Assembly (NCBI GenBank): GCA_000495505.1
Contig: CP006833.1
Location: 124,001 to 188,000 of the forward strand
DNA: 64,000 bases
Direction of reading: 5' to 3'
From: Campylobacter fetus subsp. testudinum 03-427
Lineage (GTDB): Bacteria; Campylobacterota; Campylobacteria; Campylobacterales; Campylobacteraceae
Below are positions 1 through 7,176 of this stretch, in pieces (the first letter of the stretch is position 1; the number at the start of each line of letters is the position of its first letter). Both the position numbers and the translations under genes were made by a program. The notes beneath the pieces are model-generated. The model made no database searches. It saw nothing but the letters and a program-made list of their open reading frames with translations, and had not been told where the DNA came from.

Positions 1-931
1 TATCTTTGATCCTTTAAAAAATGAAGATGATAATAAAAGCGGTATCGTAAAATTTTATAAGATAAATGGCGGAGTCGTTATGGCAACAGGCGGCTTTGCT
101 TATGATGTAAATTTCAGACAAACGGTTGATCCAAAACTAACTGCGGATTTAGACTGTACGAATCACTATGGTGCAACGGCGTACGCTCTAAAAACTATGA
201 TGAGAAACGGCGCTGATACGGTTGATCTAAAATGGATACAACTAGGACCTTGGGGAAGCCCAGATGAAAAAGGATTTGGTATAGCTCCTGTTTTTGCGAT
301 ACCTGCGTTTAGTTATGGTGTAATGGTCGATGCAAGAACTGGAAAAAGATTTGTCAATGAGCTTGCCGATAGAAAAATTCGCTCAGACGCCATTTTGAAA
401 ATGCATAAAAATCCAGACGGAAGCATAACTCATCCAGTTGTTATATGTGATAGTATCGGCGCACAAGGCACTACAAAAGCAAACGTACAAAGAGGAATCG
501 ACAAAAAAGTCATAAGGGTTTTTGATACTCTTAAAGAGTTAGCAGATTTTTATAAAATTCCATACGAAGGGCTTAAAAAAACAGTTGATGATTATACTAG
601 GTATTCAAAAAATGGGAAAGACGAAGAGTTTGATAAACCGTTTTTTAAATTTAATAATATGATCCCAGATCTCACAAAACCGCCGTTTTACGCATGGCAA
701 GCTTTACCAAAAGTTCATCATACTATGGGCGGAGTAAAAATAGACACCGAAGCTAGAGTTATAGACAAAAATGGAAATATCATCGAAGGGCTTTTTTCTG
801 CCGGAGAAGCAGTAGGCGGACCGCACGGAGCTAGCAGACTTGGAAGTTGCGCTATACCTGATTGTTTAGTGTTTGGAAGAATAGCTGGTAAAAACGCTGC
901 TAATCTAGCAAAAAAGGAGAAAAAATGTTAA
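1..931 (+). CDS. fccA: Flavocytochrome c-type reductase, flavoprotein subunit (5' end cut by window)
   Basis: The reading frame is open from base 2, so the N-terminal FAD-binding part lies outside the window. What remains is the C-terminal half of the fumarate reductase/flavocytochrome c family: the end of the FAD domain (GGVVMATGGF), the capping domain, and the C-terminal motifs HHTMGG (716-733) and HGASRLGS with its substrate-carboxylate arginine at 836-838. The arginine that acts as proton donor in the family is present in the ADRK segment (371-373). Residues that bind fumarate in Shewanella FccA are replaced here (IQLGPW at 236-253 where fumarate reductases have IQAHPT). By synteny with Wolinella fccABC it should be periplasmic and take electrons from the two cytochromes that follow. 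The stop overlaps the next gene by 7 bases. The substrate is unproven; an unsaturated acid other than fumarate is likely. Confidence 0.85.
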   Translation, partial: IFDPLKNEDDNKSGIVKFYKINGGVVMATGGFAYDVNFRQTVDPKLTADLDCTNHYGATAYALKTMMRNGADTVDLKWIQLGPWGSPDEKGFGIAPVFAIPAFSYGVMVDARTGKRFVNELADRKIRSDAILKMHKNPDGSITHPVVICDSIGAQGTTKANVQRGIDKKVIRVFDTLKELADFYKIPYEGLKKTVDDYTRYSKNGKDEEFDKPFFKFNNMIPDLTKPPFYAWQALPKVHHTMGGVKIDTEARVIDKNGNIIEGLFSAGEAVGGPHGASRLGSCAIPDCLVFGRIAGKNAANLAKKEKKC

Positions 932-1317
932 AAATTTTTAAGATATTTTTAACGATATGTGTCGGACTATCTATAAGCTCTTTTGCTGCAAATTTAGATC
1001 TTAATACATTTACGAAAGAAAATTATCCTATAAAAGCTCATCACGAGAAACTTGGATTTGACTGCAAAAATTGTCATAAAGAAAAAAATCCAAACGAATA
1101 TAAAGCTTTAAAAACAGATGAGTGCTTGAGCTGTCATAAGAGTTACAAACGTTTGGCTGAGAGAAGCGGTCACCTTGGATATGATGATAACATACACAGT
1201 AGTCCGCACTATCCTAATATGGATTGTAATAACTGCCATAAGTCACACAAGTCTTCACAAAATTATTGTGTAATGTGCCATTCGCAAGATGGTATGAAAA
1301 AAATATTGGTGCCATAA
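925..1317 (+). CDS. fccB: Periplasmic tetraheme cytochrome c
   Basis: A 130-residue exported protein with a signal peptide (about residues 1-21, ending SSFA-A) and four CXXCH haem-binding motifs at C47, C67, C101 and C115. The spacing and size resemble the small tetraheme cytochrome that is fused to the flavoprotein in Shewanella flavocytochrome c; here it is a separate gene. It probably passes electrons from the membrane cytochrome encoded next to the flavoprotein encoded before. A good ribosome site (AAGGAG) sits inside the end of the upstream gene, so translation is likely coupled. The symbol follows the Wolinella fccABC operon. Confidence 0.85.
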   Translation: MLKIFKIFLTICVGLSISSFAANLDLNTFTKENYPIKAHHEKLGFDCKNCHKEKNPNEYKALKTDECLSCHKSYKRLAERSGHLGYDDNIHSSPHYPNMDCNNCHKSHKSSQNYCVMCHSQDGMKKILVP

Positions 1318-1323
1318 GGAGAT

Positions 1324-1899
1324 ATGATGAAAAATATTTTTATAAAAATTTGCCTATTTTGTATTTTTGCATTCGTCATATTTTTTGGCGGTAACTCTTT
1401 GATACATGCTACAAGTGACGATAAATTTTGTACAGTTTGTCACGAATGGATGGATCCTATGGTGGAGGCTTATGGGCAAAGCATTCACGGAGGTGCGAAT
1501 AATCACGGATTTAAGGCGAGTTGTGCGAGTTGCCATTTACCTAATGATAGTTATGTAAAATACGTTTTTAAAAAAGGTTTAAATGGTATCAGCGAAGCTA
1601 CATATATGGTTTTTAATGATGCAAAAGATATGGATTGGCAAAGTAATAGAAAAAATCGTGAGGAATTCGTATATGATAGCGGTTGTATAAGTTGTCATCA
1701 AACAATTTTAGATATAAACTCAAGCAATCAAAATATCAATGATATGCATAAGCTATATGCGGTGTCTATTCAAAATAAAGACAAAAAACTAAGCTGTGTA
1801 AGCTGCCATAAAACAGTAGGTCATAAAAATTTGGGTAAAATACTGTATGAGATCAAAAATCCACCTGTCGGAGACTGGGGAGATGAGATAAAAAAATAA
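1324..1899 (+). CDS. fccC: NapC/NirT-family membrane-anchored tetraheme cytochrome c
   Basis: A 191-residue protein with one N-terminal transmembrane helix (residues 5-25) and four CXXCH motifs at C36, C67, C121 and C158, the pattern of NapC/NirT/NrfH/CymA quinol dehydrogenases. In this family the protein oxidises menaquinol at the outer face of the inner membrane and hands electrons to a periplasmic partner. Position directly after fccA and fccB (6-base gap, GGAG ribosome site) makes it the quinol-oxidising unit of this reductase. Together the three genes give a complete path from quinol to flavoprotein. Confidence 0.85.
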   Translation: MMKNIFIKICLFCIFAFVIFFGGNSLIHATSDDKFCTVCHEWMDPMVEAYGQSIHGGANNHGFKASCASCHLPNDSYVKYVFKKGLNGISEATYMVFNDAKDMDWQSNRKNREEFVYDSGCISCHQTILDINSSNQNINDMHKLYAVSIQNKDKKLSCVSCHKTVGHKNLGKILYEIKNPPVGDWGDEIKK

Positions 1900-1907
1900 G
1901 GAGCCTT

Positions 1908-3515
1908 ATGAAAGAGATATTATACAAAAATAATATCTTTATAATATTTTCTATATTTTTCTTATTGCTTATGATAGGAAATTACTACCTAAATCGCTCA
2001 TTTGTGAAAGAAGTTCTCACAAATGAGCAGCTTAGTATTTTAAAAAATTCAAGTGACAAGATACAAGAATGGCTTGAAAATAAAAAAACTAGTCTTAAAT
2101 TCATTAGTCTGCTTGTATCAAATTTCGATCACACAAAAGAGCAAAATACAATACAAGATATACTTATTAAATCTCAGCAAATAGCAAATTTTTCAAGCAT
2201 ATACGTTGGATATGAAAACAATACAATGCTTTCTAGCAGAGTATTTCAAGGTCCAAAAAATTACGCGCCGACGCAAAGACCTTGGTATATAAATACTGTT
2301 TTGCAAAATGGAATTTACATCACAAAACCATATATCGATGTTGGACTTAAAATTCCAGTTATATCGATTTGTCAAAGTATAAAAAGAGAAAATGAACTAC
2401 AAGGTGTGATTTGCGGTGTGATATCTTTCGAGAGTATAAAAAATGAAATTTTGGACTTAAGACTAGAAAACGGATATATATTTTTAATAGACGAAGATCT
2501 TAATATCTTGCTTCATCCAGACAATAAAATAGGGCTTTCCAAAGTAAAATTTGATATAGAAAATTTGGATTTGGTTAAATCATTAAGCCATGAAACACAA
2601 AATGAAATCCTAAATTTCAAACCGCTTGAAAACTCAAAGTTGATTTTAGTAGCAAAAACACTAAAAGATAATATATACAACAAAATAAACGAGCAGTTTA
2701 TAATAAATCTTATGATATATGCTATCAGTATTATTTTGTTTTTGATATTGGCTTATTTTTACAATAAGAGATTGGAGCGACAATCAAAAATATTTGAAAA
2801 GGCAAAAAGAGATTACGAAGTTCTTTTATTTCAACAAACCAAAATGGCGGAGCTTGGTCAGATGATAGCGGCGCTTTCTCATCAGTGGATACAGCCTTTA
2901 AATTCACTTGGAATTTTTCTTGGAAATTTGATGCAGTTTAAGAAAATGAATAAGCTAAGTGATGAAATTTTTTATGACAATATCACTAGATCTTTACAAA
3001 ATATAGATTATATGTCAAAAACTATGGATATGTTTAAGAACTTTTATAAGATCGAAAAAGACGTTCAAGAATTCAATATACAAAAAGCGATAAACGATAC
3101 GATATGCGTTCTTTTTCCAGTAAAATCAACGATAGATATCAAAGTTACTGTAGCAAAAGACGTTACGCCGATGTGCAAAAACTATATAAATGAGTTCAAG
3201 CAGATAACAGCTTGTTTGATCCAAAATTCAAAACAAATTTTACAAAACAGTAAAAACAAAAAAAGAACTAGAATAGTGATCAATATAAAACAAACTCAAA
3301 CACATTTTATCATCAGAGTCATCGATAACGGTGATGGAATAGCTCAAAATTTCAAAGACAATGTTTTTACTCCTTTTATGAGTACAAAAGGTAGCTCCGG
3401 ACTTGGTTTATATATATCAAAGTTGATAGCAAATAAAAAATGCGGCGGAGATCTGTATGTAAGCAGATATAAAAATCCGACTATTTTTACGCTAACGATA
3501 CTAAAAAAAAGGTAA
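1908..3515 (+). CDS. Membrane sensor histidine kinase with dCache-type periplasmic domain
   Basis: A 535-residue protein. Transmembrane helices lie at about residues 9-28 and 264-285 and enclose a periplasmic sensor of about 235 residues. The sensor has dCache hallmarks: RPWY at 124-127, a TKPYID segment at 139-144 and LHPD at 202-205. The cytoplasmic part has a coiled linker, the phospho-accepting H325 in LSHQW, and an ATPase domain with DNGDGI and a GSSGLGLY glycine box. It starts 8 bases after fccC and ends 3 bases before a response regulator. The simplest reading is that it senses the acceptor, or a related compound, and controls the fcc genes. The ligand is unknown. Confidence 0.9.
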   Translation: MKEILYKNNIFIIFSIFFLLLMIGNYYLNRSFVKEVLTNEQLSILKNSSDKIQEWLENKKTSLKFISLLVSNFDHTKEQNTIQDILIKSQQIANFSSIYVGYENNTMLSSRVFQGPKNYAPTQRPWYINTVLQNGIYITKPYIDVGLKIPVISICQSIKRENELQGVICGVISFESIKNEILDLRLENGYIFLIDEDLNILLHPDNKIGLSKVKFDIENLDLVKSLSHETQNEILNFKPLENSKLILVAKTLKDNIYNKINEQFIINLMIYAISIILFLILAYFYNKRLERQSKIFEKAKRDYEVLLFQQTKMAELGQMIAALSHQWIQPLNSLGIFLGNLMQFKKMNKLSDEIFYDNITRSLQNIDYMSKTMDMFKNFYKIEKDVQEFNIQKAINDTICVLFPVKSTIDIKVTVAKDVTPMCKNYINEFKQITACLIQNSKQILQNSKNKKRTRIVINIKQTQTHFIIRVIDNGDGIAQNFKDNVFTPFMSTKGSSGLGLYISKLIANKKCGGDLYVSRYKNPTIFTLTILKKR

Positions 3516-3518
3516 AAG

Positions 3519-4208
3519 ATGATAGATGAAAATATACTTAAAAAACTAAAAAATATATCGGTTTTGCTTGTTGAAGATGATGAAAATACAAGATTTGCGA
3601 TAACCCAATCCTTGCAGTTTTATTGCAAAAAAATAGATGTTGCAAGTGACGGGCTTGAGGGATTTGACAAATTTTTTAAAGATAATTTTGATATAGTTGT
3701 TACTGATATAAATTTGCCGAATTTAAACGGTCTTGAAATGTTAGATGAGATTAAAAAAAGAGCTCCACACGTAGCATCTATCATAATCACATCATATGAT
3801 ACAAGTGAAAATATACTTGCAAGTATCGAGCTTGGAGCGTACAATTATCTTAGAAAGCCTTTTAAGATCGAAGAGCTTCAAATAACTATTTTAATGGCTA
3901 CAAAAAATTTATACGACAATAAAATATCCTTAAAAGATGACTATGAATATGACTTAGCTTCAAAAATACTCTACAAAAATGCAGATATGATTTCATTTAC
4001 AAAAATAGAATCAAAACTTCTGTATCTGCTCGTGAGCAATATAGATAAAATAGTGAGTTACGAAATGATCGAAAATTTCGTATGGGGTGATAAAGCGATG
4101 AGTAGCGAAGCTTTGCGTATGGTAATTAAAAAGATAAGATTAAAAACCAAAAATGACATCATCGAAAATATCTCAGGCGTTGGATATAGAGTAATATCAA
4201 AAAAGTAA
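3519..4208 (+). CDS. OmpR-family response regulator
   Basis: A 229-residue two-domain regulator. The receiver domain (about 12-125) has the acidic pair E19/D20/D21, phospho-acceptor D63 in VVTDINLP, and K113 in LRKPF. The C-terminal winged-helix DNA-binding domain (about 140-228) ends in the typical SGVGYR segment. It is the cognate partner of the kinase 3 bases upstream and the last gene of the fcc operon. Expected targets are fccABC itself, although the operon promoter is outside the window. Confidence 0.9.
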   Translation: MIDENILKKLKNISVLLVEDDENTRFAITQSLQFYCKKIDVASDGLEGFDKFFKDNFDIVVTDINLPNLNGLEMLDEIKKRAPHVASIIITSYDTSENILASIELGAYNYLRKPFKIEELQITILMATKNLYDNKISLKDDYEYDLASKILYKNADMISFTKIESKLLYLLVSNIDKIVSYEMIENFVWGDKAMSSEALRMVIKKIRLKTKNDIIENISGVGYRVISKK

Positions 4209-4260
4209 ATTTGAATTTAGCATCATAAATTTATAAATTTGACAAGTTTTAGGAGTTTTA

Positions 4261-4348
4261 TGGCGGACAGAGAGGGATTTGAACCCTCGAAAGCTTACAC
4301 CTTACACGCGTTCCAGGCATGCTCCTTCAGCCGCTCGGACATCTATCC
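4261..4348 (-). tRNA. tRNA-Ser (GGA)
   Basis: Read on the minus strand, this 88-base sequence folds as a class II tRNA with a long variable arm. The 5' acceptor GGATAGA pairs with TCTGTCC before a G discriminator and an encoded CCA. The anticodon is GGA within CCTGGAAC, so it reads UCC/UCU serine codons. A TATAAT-like box lies just upstream at about 4359-4368 on the minus strand. It is convergent with the response regulator gene. Confidence 0.95.
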
Positions 4349-4408
4349 ATTGAAAATTTTATAATTATATAGTAATTTAGCTTAAATTTGGGGTAGAACT
4401 TTAGAAGA

Positions 4409-4449
4409 AACCGCCCACTTTTCAGTGAGCGCTTTACAAAAAGGAGGTT
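4409..4449 (+). other. Structured element with nested inverted repeats and a buried AAGGAGGT
   Basis: AACCGCC at 4409-4415 can pair with GGAGGTT at 4443-4449 (one mismatch). Inside is a small hairpin CACT-TTTC-AGTG (4416-4427). The sequence AAGGAGGT, a full complement of the 16S 3' end, forms one arm. It is more GC-rich than its surroundings, lies upstream of the moaC -10 box, and is not followed by a T-run, so it is not an ordinary terminator. A TTG at 4452 would give only a four-codon peptide. It could be part of a small RNA, a remnant or a regulatory site; no known family is recognised. Confidence 0.4.
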
Positions 4450-4601
4450 ATTTGTTTAGGAGCTGACATTATATTCTTGAATTTTTAATATTGAATTAAC
4501 ATAATATTAAGATTATAATTTGAAATATTAATTTATTGCTATATTATTCTAAATTTTTATAACTATCTTATCTACTAAAATAGTTTTTATCAAGTTTTCG
4601 C

Positions 4602-4607
4602 TATAAT
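4602..4607 (+). promoter_or_regulatory. -10 box of the moaC transcript
   Basis: TATAAT in the context CGCTATAATCG, typical of the epsilonproteobacterial housekeeping promoter, 23 bases ahead of the moaC start and followed by an AAAAAGGAG ribosome site. No clear -35 box is visible, as is usual in Campylobacter. Confidence 0.65.
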
Positions 4608-4629
4608 CGTCCTAAAAAAGGAGACTTTT

Positions 4630-5106
4630 ATGCTTACACATTTAAATGAGCAAAATCTTCCAAAAATGGTTGATGTTGGTCTTAAAGATGTTACTAGGCG
4701 AGTAGCTGTTGCTAGCGGAGCGATAAAAATGTCTTTGGAGGCGTATAGTGCTATTAAACAAAATACGGGTAAAAAAGGTCCAGTACTTCAAACTGCAGTA
4801 GTAGCAGCTGTTTTAGGGGCTAAAAAAACCAGCGATTTGATTCCTATGTGTCATCCTTTGTCTATAAATTCCGTTAATATAAATATAGAAGATTTAGAAG
4901 AGCTTCCTGGATTTAAGCTTGAAGCTACTGTGATTACTGATGGAAAAACCGGAGTGGAAATGGAAGCATTGACCAGTGTTAGCGTTGGACTTCTTACGAT
5001 TTATGATATGATAAAAGCTATCGATAAATCTATGGAAATAATCTTTATAAGATTAGATAGTAAAAGTGGCGGGAAAAGTGGAGATTATAGGAGAGAAAAT
5101 GGCTAA
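4630..5106 (+). CDS. moaC: Cyclic pyranopterin monophosphate synthase
   Basis: A 158-residue protein matching MoaC along its length, with the conserved PMCHPLS segment and the [11 protein letters not shown]-type segment followed by LTIYDM. MoaC acts with MoaA to turn GTP into cyclic pyranopterin monophosphate, the first step of molybdenum cofactor synthesis in the cytoplasm. moaA is not in the window, but moeA, moaD and moaE are. It starts after a strong AAAAAGGAG site and overlaps the next gene by 8 bases, so the two are probably translated together. Confidence 0.95.
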   Translation: MLTHLNEQNLPKMVDVGLKDVTRRVAVASGAIKMSLEAYSAIKQNTGKKGPVLQTAVVAAVLGAKKTSDLIPMCHPLSINSVNINIEDLEELPGFKLEATVITDGKTGVEMEALTSVSVGLLTIYDMIKAIDKSMEIIFIRLDSKSGGKSGDYRRENG

Positions 5107-5362
5107 CGTATGCGATTTTAATGAAAAACCAGAGATAGCTTATCCGATTTTTTGGGAGTATAAAATTATTTTAGATAAAGATTTCGATGAGAAAAATATA
5201 GTAAAAGAGTGTGTTGGAAATAGAAATTATACGCTTGATTTTTCTAAAAATAGCAAGGAGGGTAAATTTAAAAGTTTTAATCTCGCTGTTTTAGTAAATA
5301 GCGATGAAGAGAGATTGGAGCTTTTTAGCCTGCTTAAAAGATATTCAAAGTTCGTTTTATAA
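5099..5362 (+). CDS. DUF493 / YbeD-like small protein
   Basis: An 87-residue protein of the DUF493 (YbeD, HP0495) family, small alpha/beta proteins with a ferredoxin-like fold and no settled function. The start is placed at 5099 because a TATAGGAGAG ribosome site precedes it; an in-frame ATG at 5066 lies deeper inside moaC without such a site. The 8-base overlap with moaC and the 9-base gap to the next gene suggest one operon. The link to molybdenum cofactor synthesis may be only positional. Confidence 0.75.
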   Translation: MANVCDFNEKPEIAYPIFWEYKIILDKDFDEKNIVKECVGNRNYTLDFSKNSKEGKFKSFNLAVLVNSDEERLELFSLLKRYSKFVL

Positions 5363-5371
5363 GGAGATAAT

Positions 5372-6547
5372 ATGAATTTAAAAGTGATAATAGAGCAAAA
5401 TTTAAATAACGATAATCTTGAAAATATTATCAAAAAAGAGATATTTAAATTTGCAAAAGATAGTTTTTTGGGACTTGGTTATGAGGAGAAATTAGAGCGT
5501 TCTAAATCTTGTTTTGGTGAGATTTGTTCTAGCTTAGATGAGTTTGAACTTTTAAATTCTAAATTTATAAATGTAGCCGTAGAGTCTCTAAATAGGGCGA
5601 TTGCTTATGAATCTGAGCAGTATTTATACAAGATAATATATGAAAGAGACAAATTAAAAAAGCAAATTATAGATCAAAAAGATCAGATAAGAGCTATTAC
5701 GACGCTAAATTGTAAAAATATGGAAAACTATATATGCAAAACGGATTTTAAAAACAAAGATCAAATTTCAAAAGTTTTGAACGATAGATTGCTTTATGAC
5801 ACTCAGATGCTTGGTATATTAAAAGAGACTACTGAATCTGCTTTTTTGACGACTATAGAGATGGGCGATGATGTTGAAGATACTGCGTATGAAATCGCTA
5901 AAAATATAGTTTATCTAGCTATAAACGAGGGAGATTTCACAAAAGAGAGATTTATAAATATCGCAAGAGTTGTGATAAGAAGTGCCACTAGCATTGCAAA
6001 TGAGAGTAAAATTTATGCAAAAGAGATTGTTAAAAGTGCGATCAATGGTAGCAATGATGGTATTTCAAAGGCGATTGAAAAGTTTAAAGACGAGCTTAAA
6101 TTTGCTCCAGATGAGATAGGAGATAGTTTAAATTATAGTGCAAAAGAGCTTACTAAAATAGAAGAAGATTTTATAACTCTATTAAAAGATATATCTTTAA
6201 GCGTGAATGAACCAGCTTCTATCATAGTAGCAGAAGTTTTGCAAAGCGACTATGATTCGTATTTTGCTAGACTTAGGAGAATTTCAGCTGAGACAAGAGA
6301 GCAGATAATGGATAAGATAGATGAGATCAGCCATAAGAGATTTAAATTAACAGGCGATTTAAACATAGATGAGAGGATTTCAAATTTAAAAAAAGAGATC
6401 GGCGAACTGGAGAAAAAAGCTAGTCAAAAATTAACTCAAATAAAAAGCCTTCAAACATTTGAAAATGCAAAAATAGAAGCAAAAAAACTTGGAGATAGAG
6501 TTTATGAAGCCGCAAAAAATCTAATAGACTCAGCAAAGAAAAAGTAG
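5372..6547 (+). CDS. Conserved hypothetical helical protein
   Basis: A 391-residue soluble protein that I cannot assign to a family of known function. It has no signal peptide and no transmembrane segment. The composition is strongly charged (Lys, Glu, Asp) and predicted helical throughout, with a coiled-coil-like stretch near residues 83-105 and another near 330-370. The middle (about 150-290) contains repeated amphipathic helices of the AxEIAKN/ARVVIRSAT type. It follows DUF493 after a GGAG site and is the last gene before a terminator-like hairpin. I recall similar proteins beside moaC in other Campylobacter, but that is memory and not proof. Confidence 0.65.
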   Translation: MNLKVIIEQNLNNDNLENIIKKEIFKFAKDSFLGLGYEEKLERSKSCFGEICSSLDEFELLNSKFINVAVESLNRAIAYESEQYLYKIIYERDKLKKQIIDQKDQIRAITTLNCKNMENYICKTDFKNKDQISKVLNDRLLYDTQMLGILKETTESAFLTTIEMGDDVEDTAYEIAKNIVYLAINEGDFTKERFINIARVVIRSATSIANESKIYAKEIVKSAINGSNDGISKAIEKFKDELKFAPDEIGDSLNYSAKELTKIEEDFITLLKDISLSVNEPASIIVAEVLQSDYDSYFARLRRISAETREQIMDKIDEISHKRFKLTGDLNIDERISNLKKEIGELEKKASQKLTQIKSLQTFENAKIEAKKLGDRVYEAAKNLIDSAKKK

Positions 6548-6581
6548 AAAATCAGAATTAAATTTAAATAAATTTAACTAT

Positions 6582-6606
6582 AAAGGCAGCAAAAAACTGC
6601 TTTTAT
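6582..6606. terminator. Bidirectional terminator between convergent genes
   Basis: AAAGGCAG and CTGCTTTT form a stem with one bulged G around an A-rich loop, followed by T residues in both directions. It lies between the convergent 391-residue gene and the DUF411 gene. Confidence 0.7.
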
Positions 6607-6629
6607 AGTCGGTTTGTTCTAAATTTAGA

Positions 6630-7079
6630 CTATTTTATCTTATCAGAACCTTTGTATGTTGCCCAGACTTTTTGGCTTCCATCTTTATAAAACGCAATTA
6701 TTTTATAAGTTTCTTCTACACCGTCTTGCTCCATACCAGGACTTCCTATAGGCATTCCAGGAGCACTTATACCTATAACATCATCTGGTTTTTGAGATAA
6801 TAGTCTTTTTATCTCAGCTGCTGGAACATGACCTTCTATAGCGTATCCGCCAACTAAAGCCGTATGGCAACTAGATAATTCATCAGGAACTCCAGCAGTA
6901 CGCTTTATGTTCATTATATCGTTTGTTTTGTACTCTTTAGTGCTAAATCCGTTTTTTTCCATAGATTTTGACCAGTTACCACAACAACCGCACTCCGGAG
7001 TTTTATAGACCTCTATATCTGCGCTAAATGCAGCAGCAGTAAGTAGCGTAGTGCCGATAAACAAAGAAGCAATTTTCAT
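6630..7079 (-). CDS. DUF411 periplasmic metal-binding protein
   Basis: A 149-residue exported protein: signal peptide about 1-20 (ending AFSA), then the DUF411 signature with C30-G-C32-C33 and the SCHTA...EGHVP motif. DUF411 proteins are commonly annotated as copper-resistance or copper-binding proteins in the periplasm; the cysteines, histidine and methionine-rich tail segment (PGMPIGSPGM) fit metal binding. It stands alone, convergent with the moaC operon and downstream of dcuB on the same strand, with a 97-base gap. Confidence 0.85.
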   Translation of the reverse strand: MKIASLFIGTTLLTAAAFSADIEVYKTPECGCCGNWSKSMEKNGFSTKEYKTNDIMNIKRTAGVPDELSSCHTALVGGYAIEGHVPAAEIKRLLSQKPDDVIGISAPGMPIGSPGMEQDGVEETYKIIAFYKDGSQKVWATYKGSDKIK

Positions 7080-7176
7080 AAAAATCCTTTATAAGTAAGT
7101 TGTGAAATTGTAAAGTATTAGATTAAATGTAGAATTAATTAGAAGTGATTTGGGTCAAAACCCAAATCATTATATA

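Larger units (their letters stand above)
4349..4629. other. Intergenic region between divergent tRNA-Ser and moaC
   Basis: 281 bases without a gene. It holds the tRNA-Ser promoter on the minus strand, the structured element at 4409-4449 described separately, and the moaC promoter near 4602. The remainder (about 4460-4595) is very AT-rich and shows nothing else recognisable. Confidence 0.7.
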
